A stretch of 17,586 bases of DNA from CBIFVZ01 sp966185765 (GCA_966185765.1 CBIFVZ010000077.1:1-17586); one strand, 5' to 3'; counted from the first letter of the stretch, positions 1 to 8,562 are shown. Translations and numbers: made by a program. The notes: generated from the letters alone by a model not told the origin.

Positions 1-528
1 GACCACGGCTGCGGGCCGCATATTCCCACTGTGCTTCCGTCGGCAGGGCAAACGGTAAACCACTGACTTCCCCCAGCCAGGAACAGTATTTTTGCGCCTC
101 GTACCAGTCCATATGCGCGGGCGTATTAGGCAGTGTATTTAATGCATCTAATAATTCTTGATTTAATTGACCATCTCCTTTTTTTTCTCCAACTTATTAA
201 GTTTTAGATAAATATTATATTCCTGATTAGTGGTTTTGAATTTACTTATCGAGTAACTGCTTAACGTAACCTTATGCAGCGGTTTACTGTCGGTTTCCGT
301 ATCAAGCTGAATTTTCTCTGGCCCATGCTCTGCGCCAAAGTCGCCCATCAGAAAATCACCGCCTTCCACAAAGACCAGGTTGGCTTTTACCTGACGAATA
401 AGCGCATCCTGCTCGGCACTGTGCTGTGTGCTCTGCCCGGAAGCGGGTGCGGCAATTTTAGTAGGGGAGCCGTTATCACACGCCGTCAGTAAAAGTACTA
501 ACAACGGCAGAAGAATCCCTTTCTTCAT
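1..528 (-). pseudogene. third SUMF1/FGE-fold lipoprotein copy, frameshifted and cut by window edge
   Basis: This is the third tandem copy of the lipoprotein family that follows the T6SS effector. The first 121 codons (528 to 163) are nearly identical to the neighbouring copy, including a lipoprotein signal ending LLLTAC with Cys17 and Asp18. The frame then stops at a TAA at 165-163. The following DNA encodes the expected continuation in another frame: a NTLPNTPAHMDWY segment, a YCSWLGEVSGLPF segment and the FGE motif LPTEAQWEYAARSRG, open to the window edge. The shift falls at a run of eight A on the coding strand (positions 179-186 as T). Nine A would restore a continuous protein of the same length as the intact copy. 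It could be a true pseudogene, a slippage-prone on/off gene, or a sequencing error. The 17-base gap to the copy upstream and an identical GGGAAAAATA leader indicate cotranscription. Confidence 0.8.
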
Positions 529-545
529 TATTTTTCCCCACGTCG

Positions 546-1517
546 CTACTTAATCAGCTCAGGGCTGTTAACAACACAGCGGACCGTTTTATCATCGATG
601 ATGTGTGTTTCTGGTTTATTCTTGTTTCTGGAAATTGTTAGTCCCTTAAAAGGGCCTGAATAATCAGCGCCACGCAATACACGGGTATAGTTCCCTTTAT
701 AATCCTTATACACTGGCTTTTCTGGTCCCTGTGGGTCAACAGACGGAGATTGCTTATAATAATCTGGATCATACCAGTCATTAATCCACTCGAATCCATT
801 ACCCGCCATATCGTAAAGCCCCAGCGGATTCGGTGGGTAGCTGTCCACTGGCATAGCAATCATTGTTTCCCCCACCAATCCCATTTTCTGGGCAAATTCT
901 TTTCGATCCAGAGTGCCAGAAATATTAATACCCCGTTGAATTCCGTCCATTTCCAGCACACCACTGTTGGTTCCCACAATGATAAACTGGCCACGGCTGC
1001 GGGCCGCATATTCCCACTGCGCTTCTGTCGGCAGGGCAAACGGCAAGCCACTGACTTTACCCTGCCAGGCACAGTATTTCTGCGCGTCGTACCAGTCCAT
1101 ATGCGCGGGAGTATTGGGCAAGGTGTTCAACGCATCTAGTAGCTCTTGATATAACGAATTATCATCTTTTCTCAACTGTAAATTATTCAGCTTAAGATAA
1201 AGCTGATATTCCTGATTAGTGGTTTTGAATTTACTTATCGAGTAACTGCTTAATGTAACTTTATGCAGCGGTTTGCTGTCGGTTTCCGTATCAAGCTGAA
1301 TTTTCTCTGGCCCATATTCTGCGCCAAAATCTCCCATCAGAAAATCACCGCCTTCCACAAAAACCAGGTTGGCTTTTACCTGGCGAATAAGCGCGTCCTG
1401 CTCGGCACTGTTCTGTGTGCTCTGCCCGGAAGCGGGTGCGGCAATTTTAGTAGGGGAGCCGTTATCACACGCCATCAGTAAAAGTGCTAACAACGGCAGA
1501 AGAATCCCTTTCTTCAT
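546..1517 (-). CDS. SUMF1/FGE-fold lipoprotein, candidate T6SS immunity protein (copy 2)
   Basis: The 323-residue protein begins with a lipoprotein signal (lipobox LLMAC, Cys17) followed by Asp18, the classic enterobacterial inner-membrane retention residue. It should therefore sit on the periplasmic face of the inner membrane. From about residue 50 on it shows the formylglycine-generating-enzyme/SUMF1 fold: GGDFLMGDFG, LPTEAQWEYAARSRG, PPNPLGLYDMAGNG, RVLRGADYSG and a terminal VRCV. The catalytic cysteine pair of true FGE is absent: the stretch after RVLRGA has no cysteine until VRC. A non-enzymatic binding role is therefore likely. It is the second of three tandem copies behind a VgrG-effector pair, which suggests an immunity protein; that is inference. 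The start is the ATG preceded by GGGAAAAATA, 17 bases after the stop of copy 1. Confidence 0.85.
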   Translation of the reverse strand: MKKGILLPLLALLLMACDNGSPTKIAAPASGQSTQNSAEQDALIRQVKANLVFVEGGDFLMGDFGAEYGPEKIQLDTETDSKPLHKVTLSSYSISKFKTTNQEYQLYLKLNNLQLRKDDNSLYQELLDALNTLPNTPAHMDWYDAQKYCAWQGKVSGLPFALPTEAQWEYAARSRGQFIIVGTNSGVLEMDGIQRGINISGTLDRKEFAQKMGLVGETMIAMPVDSYPPNPLGLYDMAGNGFEWINDWYDPDYYKQSPSVDPQGPEKPVYKDYKGNYTRVLRGADYSGPFKGLTISRNKNKPETHIIDDKTVRCVVNSPELIK

Positions 1518-1534
1518 TATTTTTCCCGATGTAG

Positions 1535-2503
1535 TTACTTTATCGGTTGCGGGCTATTCACCACGCAGCGGACTGTTTTATCGATAATAATATGAGTACC
1601 AGGATTTTCCTTAAACCTGGCCACAGTTAATCCATTAAAAGAACCTGACAAGCTTGCTCCTCTCAATGCCTTTGTATAATTTCCTTTATAATCTTTATAT
1701 ACAGGTTGCTCGGGCCCTTTGGGGTCTGAAACAGAAGAACTATTATAGTAGTTAGGGTCATACCAGTCATTCATCCAGTCTAAACCATTACCTGCCATAT
1801 CATAGAGCCCCAGCGGATTAGGTGGATAGCGGTCGACTGGCATTGCTATCATCGTTCCGCCTTTAAGCCCCATTTTTATTGCAAAATCTTCTCGGTCCAA
1901 TCCACCAGCAACGTTAATTCCTCGATTAACGCTTTCCATTTCTAGCTCGCCGCTATTGGTGCCTACAATAAAAAACTGCCCGCGGCTACGGGCAGCATAC
2001 TCCCACTGGGCCTCTGTAGGCAGCGCAAAAGGCAGGCCGCTGACGTTACCCAGCCAGGCACAATATTTCTGCGCATCATACCAGTCCATATGCGCTGGTG
2101 TATCAGGAAGTTTATTTAATGAGTCAATGTATTCTTGAAGAAGTGAGTTATCCGCTTTTTTTTGTTTTAATTTATTGATTTTTAGATAAGTCTGATATTC
2201 CTGATTGGTAGTTTTAAACTTGCTAATGGAGTAACTGGTTAGCGTGACTTTATGCAGGGGCTTACTGTCGTCCTCCGTATCAAGCTGAATTTTCTCCGGG
2301 CCATATTCCTTACCAAAATCCCCCATCAGAAAATCACCGCCTTTCACAAAAACCAGGTTAGCTTTTACCTGGCGAATAAGCGCATCCTGCTCGGCACTCT
2401 GCTGTATACTCTGACCAGAAACGGGTGCTGCACTGGCAGAGGAGCTATTATCACACGCCGCAAGTAATAGCGGAGCTAGTATCAGTAGTCCATATTTATA
2501 CAT
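1535..2503 (-). CDS. SUMF1/FGE-fold lipoprotein, candidate T6SS immunity protein (copy 1)
   Basis: This 322-residue protein is the copy closest to the effector and the most divergent of the three in its signal peptide and C-terminal half. The lipobox is LLAAC with Cys17 and Asp18, again predicting inner-membrane anchoring. FGE-fold landmarks are GGDFLMGDFG, LPTEAQWEYAARSRG, PPNPLGLYDMAGNG, a KALRGASLSG segment and TVRCVVNS. The usual NVWEW of the family is NGLDW here, and the FGE catalytic cysteines are missing. The start ATG at 2503 lies 10 bases after the effector stop. Its ribosome-binding site (AAGGA) overlaps that stop codon (TAAGGA), so translation is probably coupled to the effector, as expected for a cognate immunity gene. 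Like copy 3, it carries a run of eight A at the same place (about 2156-2163), but here the frame is intact. Confidence 0.85.
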   Translation of the reverse strand: MYKYGLLILAPLLLAACDNSSSASAAPVSGQSIQQSAEQDALIRQVKANLVFVKGGDFLMGDFGKEYGPEKIQLDTEDDSKPLHKVTLTSYSISKFKTTNQEYQTYLKINKLKQKKADNSLLQEYIDSLNKLPDTPAHMDWYDAQKYCAWLGNVSGLPFALPTEAQWEYAARSRGQFFIVGTNSGELEMESVNRGINVAGGLDREDFAIKMGLKGGTMIAMPVDRYPPNPLGLYDMAGNGLDWMNDWYDPNYYNSSSVSDPKGPEQPVYKDYKGNYTKALRGASLSGSFNGLTVARFKENPGTHIIIDKTVRCVVNSPQPIK

Positions 2504-2513
2504 TGCTATTTCC

Positions 2514-4832
2514 TTATGCCAGTTGAGTTACGGTTGCTTCACAGGGACCAAATTCACAGCGCTGCGGAAAGTGGGGATTCGGTGCCCGATTTAAGTTATA
2601 CCAGTCGGTGTTGTTCATCGCCAGCGCATAGCCCCAGGAGATTTCATTTTCACTCTTAAGGCGCTGATAAATTTGCGTAACTAATAGCTGAGCTGCTTTA
2701 CGATCCATATCATCATCTCGGTTAAATCCTTCCTGGAGAAATTCTCGCAGTTCCTGCTCCTGCTCTTTGGCCACCAGCTCCTCTGATTTGCCCACGGCCA
2801 GATTCGAACCATCCTTCGTGCGATGGCACATTACCTTAAGCCACTCGCGTTTAGTCTGAATACTGTAAAGAATCTGAATAATTGCCTCTTTACGTTCAGG
2901 GTAAATATCCAGTAAATACTCACCGCGGTTTTCAAAATCGCCGTGATCCCATAAGCCATGACGGGTAAGCAGATAAAGTAAGATCCCCTTAGCTTCAGGA
3001 GTATAGTTCAATAAACGAGTAGGAGTAGTAATAATATTTTTTGCTAACTGGTTACGCCTTTTAGAGGCTTCCATATTTGCCTTATTATTATCGATTATAT
3101 TTTCAATAAACCCTGAGTATTCCCCCAAAACAGTAACCATATTGAGCCTAGCTTCGTTATAAATTTGATAAATATCTTTCCCTAAATCCGCAATCTGCAT
3201 CACACATATTCGAGTAAAGGTTTCAAACGCTTCCTTAACAACCAAATCAAAAAACCGATAATCCAGCGCAAATAGCTGATAGGCCAGCCATTTACCCAAC
3301 TCTATTAAGCCTTTAGTCCCAACCTCACAAAGAAACGCGCCTTTGGCGCCCAACCCTAAGCACACGCTGGCCGCAACCTTAAAACAGAATTTACCGTTGA
3401 TAAACGTACACTGAAATTTCGCCCCGGCACCTATCCCCGCCAGGCCGGCAATACTGGTGCCAATGGTCGCCAGGTCGGAAAACTCCCCGACCGTTTTTGG
3501 CACGCTGGCAGTGCCTGCTTTAGCCGGTTCGGCTGGCTTCAGCCACTGCACGGCACCTTTCAGGGAATATTCAGCCCTGGCACCGGCAAAGGCTTCCGCA
3601 GACAGCGAGGCGCCTTCATCTTCCTTTTCCATCTGCTGATAAAACTGACCGCTGCGGGCTGACTGGCGCTCCTGAAAGCGCGGTAACCGTTCCTGGCGCT
3701 GCCCTGTAACGACCTGCTGTTTATCATCCTTTATTTGCACTTGCAGTTGAGCTTCCAGTTGTGCAGACGCCCCCGCAAAGCCAATCAGCTTATTTTCGAT
3801 ATATATACGCATCACGCCCATGTTTAAAGCGGGCAATTCCTGAGGAGTACCTTCATCTTCTTTTTTTCCCGGCTTATATTTCAACTCCCAACCCAGCCGG
3901 TCCGGAATATAAAGCACAGCGAGGCCAATCCCTGTTGCCAGTGCCAGAGACGCTTTTGCCTCGCCCTTAATACTGACTTTCCCTTCATTAGGGTTAAACT
4001 CTGCTTCTGCGCCCACATTGGAAACAAAGCGCATAAACTGCGCCGCGCCCGAGACTTCTACGCCATTATCAAATACATGTTCGCCATTAAGGCTTTTATT
4101 CCAGCTTTCAGCCCAGTCAAACAATGTTTTATCCACATTGTAATCATCCAGGTTGACGTAATCTTTAAGCTCTACCTTGATGGTTGGCAATATATCTTTG
4201 GTTAACTGCTCTTTGAGCTTTTTGGTATCAATTGAACGCCGCCCACGGCTGTCCACAGAGTAAATGCTGTCTTTGCCGGTCGCTTTATCTTTATTACTCA
4301 ACGAGACAGAACGCCACTTCTTTTTTGCCCCCGCCTTAGAGCGTCCACCGGAGCGTTCAGAATAATAACGCTGGCTGGCATAAGCAAAACGCCGCCCCAG
4401 CTTTTGATTCCCCGGTCCTTTTCTGCGGGTATCCAGCAGCGGGAGTAATTCCACGACATCCTGATATCCCATACCACTGGTTTCATCGTCCTTGAGCTTT
4501 TCCAGTAGCGCTTCGCGCTTTTTATCCAGCGCGGTTTCTGCGGCAACCACCTCTTTAGCCTGTGATTGCGTATCATTCATGCCGGGCTTCTGTCTTTGCA
4601 GGCCATACTGCTCTATCGCGGTGGAATAGGCATGGTTTGCCTGATGAAATTCATCCACGCACTTCATCATTTCCAGGCAGTGGGACTCAAATTCACCGGC
4701 ATCCTCTGCCGGAACCACAATAATCTCTTCAGTTTCCGGGCGAAAATAGAGTATTCCTGACTCGTGATGTGCTTTAGTAATATTATTATCTGATTTATTG
4801 AGCTGACATTCAGCGTTCGCTTTAGTATCCAT
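2514..4832 (-). CDS. large putative T6SS effector of unknown mechanism, VgrG-linked
   Basis: A 772-residue protein encoded 16 bases after vgrG, with AGGTGG placed before the ATG. I see no catalytic motif of a known lipase, amidase, muramidase or nuclease. Residues 1-130 are charged and probably helical. Residues 140-205 are basic (a KAGAKKKWR stretch). Residues 260-430 are rich in Gly, Ala and beta-prone repeats (VGAEAEFNPNEGKVSIKGEA, then AEAFAGARAEYSLKGAVQW). Residues 453-530 are Gly/Ala-rich and hydrophobic with clustered cysteines (IGTSIAGLAGIGAGAKF, then VCLGLGAKGAFLCEVGTKG and WLAYQLFALDYRFFDL). The rest is charged and helical. This layout vaguely recalls large VgrG-linked toxins that act on membranes (the VasX/BTH_I2691 type), but I cannot show homology. 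The following inner-membrane lipoproteins fit a toxin acting from the periplasm on the inner membrane. No secretion signal is present, as expected for VgrG-delivered cargo. Confidence 0.75.
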   Translation of the reverse strand: MDTKANAECQLNKSDNNITKAHHESGILYFRPETEEIIVVPAEDAGEFESHCLEMMKCVDEFHQANHAYSTAIEQYGLQRQKPGMNDTQSQAKEVVAAETALDKKREALLEKLKDDETSGMGYQDVVELLPLLDTRRKGPGNQKLGRRFAYASQRYYSERSGGRSKAGAKKKWRSVSLSNKDKATGKDSIYSVDSRGRRSIDTKKLKEQLTKDILPTIKVELKDYVNLDDYNVDKTLFDWAESWNKSLNGEHVFDNGVEVSGAAQFMRFVSNVGAEAEFNPNEGKVSIKGEAKASLALATGIGLAVLYIPDRLGWELKYKPGKKEDEGTPQELPALNMGVMRIYIENKLIGFAGASAQLEAQLQVQIKDDKQQVVTGQRQERLPRFQERQSARSGQFYQQMEKEDEGASLSAEAFAGARAEYSLKGAVQWLKPAEPAKAGTASVPKTVGEFSDLATIGTSIAGLAGIGAGAKFQCTFINGKFCFKVAASVCLGLGAKGAFLCEVGTKGLIELGKWLAYQLFALDYRFFDLVVKEAFETFTRICVMQIADLGKDIYQIYNEARLNMVTVLGEYSGFIENIIDNNKANMEASKRRNQLAKNIITTPTRLLNYTPEAKGILLYLLTRHGLWDHGDFENRGEYLLDIYPERKEAIIQILYSIQTKREWLKVMCHRTKDGSNLAVGKSEELVAKEQEQELREFLQEGFNRDDDMDRKAAQLLVTQIYQRLKSENEISWGYALAMNNTDWYNLNRAPNPHFPQRCEFGPCEATVTQLA

Positions 4833-4848
4833 ACTCCAGCCACCTTAC

Positions 4849-7380
4849 TTATTCAAAAAATAGCTTAATGTTCTGTGGGTCAATGCCGTAGTGCTTTTGC
4901 GTATAGCCGTTTTCATCGGTCCTGCCGCGGATGATTTTGCCCTCCGGCGTTTCTATACGGTAAGCAACCCAGGGTTTGGGCGCTTGTGTGACCTTATCAA
5001 CCACCTGGAACCCGCCGCTCACCGGGAACTGGTACTGCGGGTCTGCCACCGTTGCGGGCGTCAACGCTTTCTCAAGCGAGGCACTGCCGCCCCAGTCAAT
5101 GCTGCTACTCTTGAGGCTAAGTTTGCCTGGCGCGCCAATTTCAATGGCACCATCCTTAATTTTGATGTAAGCCCCGCCGGTACTGGTGAGCGTAATTCCC
5201 TGCGCCGCGTTCAGTACAATTTCACCGTTAACGCTATTCACAGCCATTTGCTTATCAGACTGGATACACATGGCGTCAGACTGGGCCTGAATATCAACCT
5301 GGCCACGGGCGGCGATAATTTTCAGCCCCAGCTTCTGCGCGAACAGACTAATAGCTTCCCCCGCCGCCACAGTCAGGCGTTTGAATATGGTCATATCCGC
5401 ATTTTCGCCCGCGGTGGCCGTCAGGGTATGCCCGGCGGAGAGCTGTATGTTCTTTGGCGTCGCAGCACCAATGCCCGCCGGTGCCGACAGTAGCAGTCCG
5501 GCCTCTTTTAACTGGTTAAGGGTGTCAGCAAGCTGCTGCTGGGAGTTGAGATCCGCATCCAGCGCGCCGGAGGTTCCGGCACTTTGCGCCAGCGCGGTTA
5601 CCAGCTGTAGCGCGCTCTGTAACTGAGCAACCGCCGCGTTCATATCCAGCATTGCGCCCTGCGCTTTTGGCTGGCTATCCGCACTGATAAATACCCCTGC
5701 GCCACCGCGTATGGAGACATGGCGATCGGTTCTTAACTCAGCGCCTTCGCCGCGTAGCTGGCGGGTGGCATCCACGTTATGGCCCAGATTAAGCTGCGTC
5801 TTGCCGCCATATTCCGTACTGAGCTTGATATGTTCCGAACCGCGCTTATCCTCCATGCGCAGTTTGTTCAGACCTGCGGTCCTGATTACATTACGGGTGC
5901 TGTTTTTTTCGGTGACGTGGTCAACGTGGCGGGAGTCATGTAAAGCGTGGGCGATATACGGGCGATCGGGATCGCCTTCGTGGAAGGCAATCGCCACTTC
6001 AGTGCCCTGAATCAGCGGGAAATGGAAGCCATACTGGTCGCCGCCGTAAGGTTTGGCCAACCTGACCGGCATGCTCTCCAGGCCTTCATCCTTGTTATCC
6101 AGGTCTGCGTCAAATTTTACCCGGTACAGGCCCGCGTCATCCTGCCAGGCGTAGATATCATTTGCTCTGGCGCTGGTAATGCGGGCTGTCAGCGTACCGC
6201 TTACTACCGGGCGGGGTTTCAGCGCCGGACGCCAGCAGCGGGTTTCACTGTAAGGCATCGCCGTCCAGTTCACCTGAAGGGCACTCTGGCGACTGGCGGT
6301 GAAAACCACGCTTAAAATAACCACGCCATTGTGGGTTTCGACGGGCAGTGTGGAGGGAATAGCCGTTTCGCTAAATGTCACCACCTGGGCCGGGGCCAGT
6401 GTCACATCGGTACTGCTGCCCGCGACGGTGGTTTGTGTGGCAAGAAAGCGTTCATGCTCCAGTCGCGCCCAAAAGTTACCCGTCTCGGCCGCAGGTTCGA
6501 TTTTGTCCCCACTTTCCAGATGACGGGGGCGGTAATGGTATACGTTTCCGTATGTTATCTCCTCACCCTCTCCCCGGGTCATATCGGCGGGTGCCGACTT
6601 TAACACCTTATGCGCCTGGCGATGGTTATAATCACTGGCTGTGACCGAACGCTCCACCACATTGTGCCAGACGTTAACGCCCCACACCGAATCCATGCCA
6701 TTGTCATTGGTTCCGGACGGGCTGTTCAGTAACAGTGTTTTGCCAAACTGCAAGGCACTTTGCCTGTCGGCAAAATGCACGACTTCCGTCTTTGTGTCAG
6801 GTTGCAGGGAAAAGTAGTAAAATATTCCCACTTCAGCCAGCAGACGCTCTATAAAACTCAGGTCACTTTCCTGATACTGGTTAATCTGCTCCCGCTTCGG
6901 ATATTCCATTTTCAGGATGAACTCATACTCCCATCCTTTTAATCCGTGCTCCTGAAGTACCTGTTCCACCACTTCCGGCACAGATTTATTTACAAAGAAA
7001 CGATGCGTACGGTACTGGTTATCCAGCAAAGCCAGAAAGGGTTTCACAACGATGAGATAGTGCGCCTGATCTTTCGACGTTTTGATGCGCTCAAAGTGAG
7101 TAATAATGCCATGTACCGCTTTACTCTCGGTGATATCTTCTAATCGACCCGAGCGCATCGTTAAACAGGCTGATTTATTGAGTAGTGTTCTGGCATCAAT
7201 ATTTTTATCAGCGCTGGTGAAGCGAATGAGATAGTCGTAGAGCGAGCTAATACCCTCTGAACCCGTGAAATTCTCCACATCTAACGATGAAGAACATGAG
7301 GGGATGTCAAGAATATAGCGATTAAGTCCCCGGGAAAGCATCCCGGAAATGGCGTTCCGTGTATTATTCATTAAGTCCAT
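4849..7380 (-). CDS. vgrG: T6SS spike protein VgrG with C-terminal transthyretin-like extension
   Basis: VgrG trimers form the tip of the type VI secretion needle and carry effectors into target cells. Numbering from the ATG at 7380 (843 residues): the gp27-like head covers about 20-370 (NRYILDIPS, then QYQESDLSFIERLLAEVGIF). The gp5-like OB fold is at about 395-485 (GLYRVKFDAD, then PLIQGTEVAIAFHEGDPDRPYI). The DUF2345 shaft follows to about 765. The last 55 residues (GGFQVVDKVTQAP to IKLFFE, containing RGRTDENGYTQ) look like a transthyretin-type domain. In enteroaggregative E. coli VgrG1, such a tail recruits the effector Tle1, so here it probably docks the next gene's product. The frame extends to a GTG at 7404, and an ATG at 7371 is also possible; no start has a strong ribosome-binding site. 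No other T6SS structural genes are in the window, so this looks like an orphan vgrG island. Confidence 0.93.
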   Translation of the reverse strand: MDLMNNTRNAISGMLSRGLNRYILDIPSCSSSLDVENFTGSEGISSLYDYLIRFTSADKNIDARTLLNKSACLTMRSGRLEDITESKAVHGIITHFERIKTSKDQAHYLIVVKPFLALLDNQYRTHRFFVNKSVPEVVEQVLQEHGLKGWEYEFILKMEYPKREQINQYQESDLSFIERLLAEVGIFYYFSLQPDTKTEVVHFADRQSALQFGKTLLLNSPSGTNDNGMDSVWGVNVWHNVVERSVTASDYNHRQAHKVLKSAPADMTRGEGEEITYGNVYHYRPRHLESGDKIEPAAETGNFWARLEHERFLATQTTVAGSSTDVTLAPAQVVTFSETAIPSTLPVETHNGVVILSVVFTASRQSALQVNWTAMPYSETRCWRPALKPRPVVSGTLTARITSARANDIYAWQDDAGLYRVKFDADLDNKDEGLESMPVRLAKPYGGDQYGFHFPLIQGTEVAIAFHEGDPDRPYIAHALHDSRHVDHVTEKNSTRNVIRTAGLNKLRMEDKRGSEHIKLSTEYGGKTQLNLGHNVDATRQLRGEGAELRTDRHVSIRGGAGVFISADSQPKAQGAMLDMNAAVAQLQSALQLVTALAQSAGTSGALDADLNSQQQLADTLNQLKEAGLLLSAPAGIGAATPKNIQLSAGHTLTATAGENADMTIFKRLTVAAGEAISLFAQKLGLKIIAARGQVDIQAQSDAMCIQSDKQMAVNSVNGEIVLNAAQGITLTSTGGAYIKIKDGAIEIGAPGKLSLKSSSIDWGGSASLEKALTPATVADPQYQFPVSGGFQVVDKVTQAPKPWVAYRIETPEGKIIRGRTDENGYTQKHYGIDPQNIKLFFE

Positions 7381-7454
7381 ACGTGTCACTCTGTTATTAA
7401 CCACTCACAAACCCACAGAATAACTTCATGAAAACCCGCCACAGGGATGCGTTT

Positions 7455-7880
7455 TCAATATCTGTATTTTGTTACAGTGATATCATCGTCAACAAAAACC
7501 CGAATTTCATCGGTCGCAGATGGGCTTTTACTCCACCGCTGATAACGACTTTCATTTTTATCAGTACCCGCATCGCTAAGATGATACCCGATAGACTTCA
7601 GATACTTTTCAATTTTACCGATACCAGCTCTGCCCCTGAAAATCACACTGCTGGTCTCAGGTTTAGGGCCATCCATCTCAGAAAATGTAAAATAATAACT
7701 ATCAGCGATGCGAGGAATGTTCTTTATTTCCGGGTCAACAAAAAGCGTGTAACAGAGATAGTTATCTTCGTTAAACCCCTCACTCGTCGCAGCCAGTTGC
7801 TGTAGCTTGCAGGTTGTCAGCAGACATATAAGCGCAACGGTAAGCAGCGCAAAAACCGCCTTGAGCACTCTTTTTTTCAA
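7455..7880 (-). CDS. small membrane-anchored protein of unknown function
   Basis: The 141-residue protein has one N-terminal hydrophobic segment (about residues 7-23, VLKAVFALLTVALICLL) followed by TTCKLQQ. The cysteine could be a lipidation site, but Thr at -1 is not a good lipobox, so a simple signal anchor is as likely. The remainder is soluble and presumably periplasmic, with segments YLCYTLFVDPEIKNIPRIAD, YFTFSEMDG and IEKYLKSIGYHL. I do not recognise the family. The start is a TTG one base after the stop of the upstream gene, with GGGGGG as a possible ribosome-binding site; a GTG a few codons in is the alternative. It precedes vgrG by about 75 bases (about 50 if vgrG starts at its GTG) and probably belongs to the same transcript. 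It could be an immunity or accessory protein of the island; nothing in the sequence decides this. Confidence 0.7.
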   Translation of the reverse strand: MKKRVLKAVFALLTVALICLLTTCKLQQLAATSEGFNEDNYLCYTLFVDPEIKNIPRIADSYYFTFSEMDGPKPETSSVIFRGRAGIGKIEKYLKSIGYHLSDAGTDKNESRYQRWSKSPSATDEIRVFVDDDITVTKYRY

Positions 7881-7881
7881 G

Positions 7882-8562
7882 TTACCCCCCTATTTCAACA
7901 GATATGCTGCTGTTATCGATGATCCTGACAATATCTGAATCAAAGTGAGTAAACGGTGTAACCAGCCTCATGAAATGAGGTAATTCAGCATGATAGGGTT
8001 GGTGAGCTATACCTTTGGCCGCTGGATCGGGAAATAACAGGGGCTTAAAGCTGCGGTTTTTTAATGTTCCTATCGCACCATAAAAATCCCAACGCCTTAA
8101 TGCGGCTTGCTTGCTGACCGGTTTAATCAAGCGCATATAATCTACAGGATGGGTGACATGGTAAAAACCGAGTAAGTCAGAGACTAAATCCTCACCGCTA
8201 AAACCACTATCGGTATACCAGCTAAACCACGGCTTCGCCTGCCATTCTTCAAACAAGCATGCCGTGCGCATCATCATTGCCAGCGCAATGCTGTTAATGT
8301 CGTCCTGCGTTCGCCCTTTTTTGATGTTCCAGCGGACATAACGCCCTGTCGCTAAAAATTTAGCTCGCATGCGCTGCTCATACGTCACAAGATAATAGTT
8401 TCCTGGCGCGGACTCTCCTTGCTGAAACTGCGACAGCAATTGCCGGATATCATGACCAAGCGCATGACCAAGGTCGACCCAACCTAAAACCTCGGTATAG
8501 ATCAAGCCAGTCGTTGTGCCCAGCGCGGAAGGTGGTTCAATAATTTCATGACGTTTACTCAT
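7882..8562 (-). CDS. DUF4056-like protein of unknown function, first gene of the VgrG operon
   Basis: About 226 residues from the ATG at 8562; a TTG three codons upstream is also possible and an in-frame TAG lies just before it. There is no signal peptide or membrane segment. Recognisable parts are TTGLIYTEVLGWVDLGHAL near the start, a central ACLFEEWQAKPWFSW followed by SGFSGEDLVSDLLGFYHV, and a C-terminal half with PLLFPDPAAKGI. The VDLGH element together with the SGFSxEDLxSxLLGFY block resembles my memory of DUF4056 proteins, whose function is unknown; I could not verify this by search. The stop is separated from the next start by one base, so the two genes are almost certainly cotranscribed. 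The position ahead of vgrG suggests a T6SS-associated role such as adaptor, cargo or immunity, but this is inference. No clear promoter was seen upstream. Confidence 0.75.
   Translation of the reverse strand: MSKRHEIIEPPSALGTTTGLIYTEVLGWVDLGHALGHDIRQLLSQFQQGESAPGNYYLVTYEQRMRAKFLATGRYVRWNIKKGRTQDDINSIALAMMMRTACLFEEWQAKPWFSWYTDSGFSGEDLVSDLLGFYHVTHPVDYMRLIKPVSKQAALRRWDFYGAIGTLKNRSFKPLLFPDPAAKGIAHQPYHAELPHFMRLVTPFTHFDSDIVRIIDNSSISVEIGG

Noticed and set aside
1..1517. Copies 2 and 3 considered as active formylglycine-generating or EgtB/PvdO-type enzymes
   Set aside because: The FGE catalytic cysteines are absent and no histidine metal-binding triad is visible in the intact copy; the lipoprotein anchoring and effector linkage favour a binding role.
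4891..5493. 200-codon plus-strand frame opposite vgrG
   Set aside because: It lies fully antisense to the conserved VgrG shaft, has no ribosome-binding site and no recognisable protein features; it is a shadow of a GC-rich gene.
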